Shown here one piece after another: positions 34,397-37,593 of a stretch of 37,593 nucleotides of DNA. The DNA is taken from positions 1 to 37,593 of the forward strand of contig JAGVNG010000028.1 of NCBI GenBank assembly GCA_020053375.1. The letters run 5' to 3'. The notes under the pieces were generated by a model. That model did no database searches. It saw only the letters and a list, made by a program, of their open reading frames with translations, and had not been told where the DNA came from. This stretch comes from Nanobdellota archaeon. GTDB taxonomy: Archaea; Nanobdellota; Nanobdellia; Pacearchaeales; GW2011-AR1. Position 1 is the first letter of the stretch, and each line of letters opens with the position of its first letter. Made by a program: the position numbers and the translations under genes.

Positions 34397-34956
34397 GAAA
34401 AGCAGCATCATACACAAAAAGGCATGTTGTTCCTTATACCAGAGTAAGCAAGCAAAAGGGAAAGGCTTACATCAAAACAGTTCCTCCTCAAGCTATTGTC
34501 AAGTTCACGATGGGAAGTCAGCCATTATATAATCAAGGAAAATTCCCATATAAGATAAGCATGATTGCAGAGCAGGCAGGGCAGATAAGAAACAATGCAC
34601 TTGAAGCATGCAGGCAGTATGTAAATCATGAGCTTGAAGCGAAATATGTAAATCAGTATCTTTTCAAGGTTCTTACTTATCCTCATCATATACAGAGGGA
34701 GAACAAGATGCTTACAGGAGCTGGTTCTGACCGTATGCAGACAGGAATGCAGCTTTCATTCGGCAAAGCCATAGGAAAAGCAGCGCTTGTGAAGCCCGGA
34801 ACAGTAATATTCTTTTTGGCCTTCCCAAACCAGAAAGCCATGATTCTTGCCCGAGAACTTCTCAGGAGAGTAAAGCCAAAGCTTCCATTAAAGATGACGA
34901 TGAGGTCAGAAGAGCCGAGGACTAAGGCGAAGAGCAATTTACCAATTAGTAACTGA
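34387..34956 (+). CDS. rpl10e: 50S ribosomal protein L10e (L16-like)
   Basis: YTRVSKQKGKAYIKTVPPQAIVKFTMGS...GAGSDRMQTGMQLSFGKAIGKAALVKPG. Confidence 0.94.
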   Translation: MALRKAASYTKRHVVPYTRVSKQKGKAYIKTVPPQAIVKFTMGSQPLYNQGKFPYKISMIAEQAGQIRNNALEACRQYVNHELEAKYVNQYLFKVLTYPHHIQRENKMLTGAGSDRMQTGMQLSFGKAIGKAALVKPGTVIFFLAFPNQKAMILARELLRRVKPKLPLKMTMRSEEPRTKAKSNLPISN

Positions 34957-34960
34957 GACT

Positions 34961-35034
34961 TGGTCCGAGCAGAGGATTAGCACGAGAGTAAAATAAAGAT
35001 ATAAATTACGAGGGCTGGTCCGAGCAGAGGATTA
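34961..35034 (+). repeat. Two exact 19-bp direct repeats TGGTCCGAGCAGAGGATTA downstream of rpl10e
   Basis: 34961..34979 and 35016..35034. Confidence 0.9.
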
Positions 35035-35051
35035 AGACAAAATAACTTGTC

Positions 35052-35330
35052 TTATCTCTTATAGGCTTCATCATGATGTCCGAAGAAAAGAAATTTTACC
35101 CTTTTATGGTTTTCCTCAATTTCAAACTTCAAAACAAAATTTTTCATGATATGGACTCTTCTTTCTCCCGCTAAATCATATTTCAAGGGTTTGTAATGCT
35201 GAGGATTTTGAAGAATCTCCTCTATTTTTTTCATAATCGCTTCATATGTCTTTTTATCTTTTTTTAATAATTTATTAAGTATCCTTTGTAAAGAAGGAGC
35301 AATTTCATAATTATACATCTTACTTTTCAA
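35052..35330 (-). CDS. RelE/YafQ-like toxin
   Basis: YEIAPSLQRILNKLLKKDKKTYEAIMKKIEEILQNPQHYKPLKYDLAGERRVHI...VKFLFFGHHDEAYKR. Confidence 0.8.
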   Translation of the reverse strand: MKSKMYNYEIAPSLQRILNKLLKKDKKTYEAIMKKIEEILQNPQHYKPLKYDLAGERRVHIMKNFVLKFEIEENHKRVKFLFFGHHDEAYKR

Positions 35331-35619
35331 TTATCTTTCTTAACTCATCTATATTATTAAACTTAATGCCCTTTTCTTTCCTTATAAATTTTAATTTTTT
35401 AATGAATTCTTCTTTTAATGGCAGCTCATCCACCGGATGCCAGTCAATTTTCTCGCAGAATTTCCATTCCTCATCTGTAAGGTCCTTGGTTTTCATATAA
35501 TTCTCGAATATCAATTTTTTCATGGTCTCTTCCCTTGCAATTTCACTCCAGTTTATCCATAAAAACCGCTTTAACTGATTCTTAAATTCTTCAGATACAG
35601 ACAATGTCAGTGAAGCCAT
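35320..35619 (-). CDS. RHH-type antitoxin-like protein
   Basis: MASLTLSVSEEFKNQLKRFLWINWSEIARE; overlaps toxin start. Confidence 0.7.
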   Translation of the reverse strand: MASLTLSVSEEFKNQLKRFLWINWSEIAREETMKKLIFENYMKTKDLTDEEWKFCEKIDWHPVDELPLKEEFIKKLKFIRKEKGIKFNNIDELRKIIEK

Positions 35620-35774
35620 TATATCTTCCCAGAGTTTTTCAACTCCTCAAATTTTTTTAATTCCCTAATTCTTTCCTCAAACTTCTTTTTAAGGTATTCC
35701 GCCATGTTTATATCAGGGTGTTCATCCATCTTTTTCTTCAATTCTTCAGGTATTGAAACAGTAAAAGTTGCCAT
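35619..35774 (-). CDS. Small RHH-type antitoxin-like protein (51 aa)
   Basis: MATFTVSIPEELKKKMDEHPDINMAEYLKKKFEERIRELKKFEELKNSGKI*; TAATG overlap with next ORF. Confidence 0.75.
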   Translation of the reverse strand: MATFTVSIPEELKKKMDEHPDINMAEYLKKKFEERIRELKKFEELKNSGKI

Positions 35775-35792
35775 TTTGTTTTATACTATATT

Positions 35793-35806
35793 TAGTGTTA
35801 ACACTA
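35793..35806. promoter_or_regulatory. Perfect 14-bp palindrome TAGTGTTAACACTA upstream of the RHH-RHH-RelE cluster
   Basis: Exact self-reverse-complement within the promoter region. Confidence 0.65.
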
Positions 35807-35946
35807 TAATTTGTATATGTATTTAAACCTTTCTTTAGCCTGAATAATCTCCTTGTTCTGACTAATTTTCCATCCCCTCTTTTGTCACCTCTTCTAAAAG
35901 ACAACAGAATAGAAAAGTTTATAAACATCATTTTTATGGGAAATGT

Positions 35947-36081
35947 ATGAAAGACATAGCATCTAAATTCTGCTTAGTAGGTTTCCCGATCAGAGACTCT
36001 AATGTGGGTTCTTGGCACATGAACCTTACTGCCTCAGGTCACGAGGGCAGAATAGTTGTTGTTAAGGAGGCAGGAAAGTAA
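35947..36081 (+). CDS. Small conserved-looking protein, 44 aa
   Basis: MKDIASKFCLVGFPIRDSNVGSWHMNLTASGHEGRIVVVKEAGK*; tatttataaacatc-like promoter upstream. Confidence 0.55.
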   Translation: MKDIASKFCLVGFPIRDSNVGSWHMNLTASGHEGRIVVVKEAGK

Positions 36082-36082
36082 A

Positions 36083-36526
36083 ATGACATCACAATCAAAA
36101 CTTGTTAAAGTAGTAAAGAAAGCCATTCCGGCATTGGCATTAACTTCCTTAATGAGCATTCTTGCATTAACCACATTCCCAACGACAAAAGTAATCTCTT
36201 TCACCACAAAGAAGGGGGATAAGGCAACTTTTTATGCTGCTTCAATGGGCATCTCCAGACCAATGATAGAAGTTTATGATGCAGACAGCACTCTAAAAGA
36301 GGTTTTCAGCGATGAGGGAAACGACAATATTGTTTATATAGGAAATGGAACAGAATACAGAATAGCTTCTGATAAATATTATTCAATTATTGCAAGTGGA
36401 AATCCTTCTAATATATCAACAAAAAATCTTGTTGAAGGAGATTCCATATCTAATTTTTTAATGGGAAAAAGAAACGAATTCAATGAATTAAAAAAACAAG
36501 CATTGTCTTCAGGAGATAAGAAATAA
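36083..36526 (+). CDS. Hypothetical membrane/secreted protein (start refined from 36056)
   Basis: N-terminal hydrophobic segment AIPALALTSLMSILALTTF. Confidence 0.6.
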   Translation: MTSQSKLVKVVKKAIPALALTSLMSILALTTFPTTKVISFTTKKGDKATFYAASMGISRPMIEVYDADSTLKEVFSDEGNDNIVYIGNGTEYRIASDKYYSIIASGNPSNISTKNLVEGDSISNFLMGKRNEFNELKKQALSSGDKK

Positions 36527-36527
36527 A

Positions 36528-37121
36528 ATGGCAAAACAACCAGCTGAAAGAAAACCATTGGGATTTGAAAAGTATATGTATGGAGCACTAGCAGGACGTT
36601 TGACACAGTCAAAGGAAAGCTCAAGATATGCCCCAAGCGCATTGGAAATACTCGCAGGTAAAAAGGGACTTAATCTTGGAGAAGAAGCTCTTGGATTCAT
36701 AAGAGGAACACAGGCTTCAGAGGAAGGAATAAAGACAGCAATAAATGTTTATGCGGGAAAGTTTGAAGAGGAAAGGGGAAAATACAAGCCTATTGACATG
36801 GCTCAGTGGTATGATTCTATTTTGAAAGATTTGGATGCAGGAGACAAGCAGAAAATTGTTGGAGTTCTTGGCAAATATTCTGAGACTATTGGCAGTATAG
36901 TCAAGAAGTTTTCACAAGCAGGATATATTACTGCTGAAGAAGCACCAGAGGGATTGTTCACACCTCAGCAAATAGCTTCTGCAAAGGCAACATTGGAGAA
37001 GTACGGAGAAGTCTTGCAGGTTATGGATATACTCGATAATTACAAGTTTGAAGAGTTAAGGTCAGACGCAGTCAGCTCAAGAAGGAAGGCTGATTTGAAG
37101 GGTTTGGCTTCAAAGCTGTAA
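36528..37121 (+). CDS. Hypothetical protein
   Basis: 197-aa ORF, colinear, adjacent start. Confidence 0.6.
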   Translation: MAKQPAERKPLGFEKYMYGALAGRLTQSKESSRYAPSALEILAGKKGLNLGEEALGFIRGTQASEEGIKTAINVYAGKFEEERGKYKPIDMAQWYDSILKDLDAGDKQKIVGVLGKYSETIGSIVKKFSQAGYITAEEAPEGLFTPQQIASAKATLEKYGEVLQVMDILDNYKFEELRSDAVSSRRKADLKGLASKL

Positions 37122-37130
37122 GGAGAGAAG

Positions 37131-37502
37131 ATGACAAAACATATTAATGAATCGGTAGAAGTTGAAACTAGTAATTTAAAACAATATAGAGAAGATAATC
37201 TTGATAATTTAAAATTTTGGTCATTTCTTTTATTACCCGCAGCATTTTTATGGTATGTTAGCGCTATGGATTCAAAACCTATACTAAGAAATCAGCAACC
37301 AGTTGTTGAAATAAAGGGAACATTTATGTCAAGTTATGGCTTTGATTTTGGCAGGGATGGTTCTCTGGATTCAGCAGTAACATGGGCAACAACTGGAAGA
37401 GGCTCTGGAACCATAACAATACCAAAAGACCATAATGAATTTAAGAGGTTACAATCAATATATTCTTCTAAAAACAATTATTCAGATAGGAAATCAAAAT
37501 GA
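37131..37502 (+). CDS. Hypothetical membrane protein
   Basis: TM-like FWSFLLLPAAFLWYVSAM. Confidence 0.55.
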   Translation: MTKHINESVEVETSNLKQYREDNLDNLKFWSFLLLPAAFLWYVSAMDSKPILRNQQPVVEIKGTFMSSYGFDFGRDGSLDSAVTWATTGRGSGTITIPKDHNEFKRLQSIYSSKNNYSDRKSK

Positions 37503-37506
37503 ATCA

Positions 37507-37526
37507 CCCCGCCCTAAAGGGCGAGG
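37507..37526. repeat. GC-rich hairpin CCCCGCCC-TAAA-GGGCGAGG (one C/A mismatch)
   Basis: Near-perfect inverted repeat at the gene boundary. Confidence 0.7.
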
Positions 37527-37540
37527 TATCAACAAATAAA

Positions 37541-37593
37541 ATGTCAAAACTAACAAACCCAAGGTTGAGAAGAACTGATGTAGTGAGCAACAG
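37541..37593 (+). CDS. Partial CDS running off the window
   Basis: MSKLTNPRLRRTDVVSN... Confidence 0.45.
   Translation, partial: MSKLTNPRLRRTDVVSN

Overview
This looks like an archaeal chromosome segment, most likely DPANN (Woese-/Pacearchaeota-like; lineage is an inference). Evidence is the archaeal ribosomal proteins (L7Ae, S28e, L24e, S6e, L35Ae, L10e), aIF2-gamma, aIF5B, Kae1, an archaeal-type YchF-like GTPase, TATA-box promoters and four tRNA genes. It carries bacterial-type gyrB and gyrA, each split in-frame by an intein: HNH-type in GyrB, and LAGLIDADG-type in GyrA directly after the catalytic Tyr. At least five toxin-antitoxin-like modules are present: two MNT/HEPN pairs, one AbiEi/AbiEii-like pair, one AbrB/RelE pair, and one RHH-RHH-RelE cluster. 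Several have perfect palindromic operator candidates.

The most interesting signal is a recurring gene-edge architecture. A truncated copy of a target gene's 5' end is fused in-frame to an inserted ORF, whose stop codon overlaps the start codon of a restored, synonymously different full-length target gene. At gyrB the inserted ORF is a LAGLIDADG homing endonuclease. Every one of the 9 shared consecutive V-L-E-G-L-E-G-V-R codons differs between the two gyrB 5' copies. Upstream of ychF, and more weakly rpl10e, the same layout occurs with only a short filler ORF, as if these were scars. I propose a class of N-terminal-replacing mobile HEG elements that leave mini-ORF scars. Second, three TA modules at the left edge are delimited by four copies of a ~60-75 bp repeat. 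That repeat corresponds to the upstream region plus first codons of the next gene (a surface protein), giving a cassette-like array. All family calls are from reading translated motifs; no searches were run.
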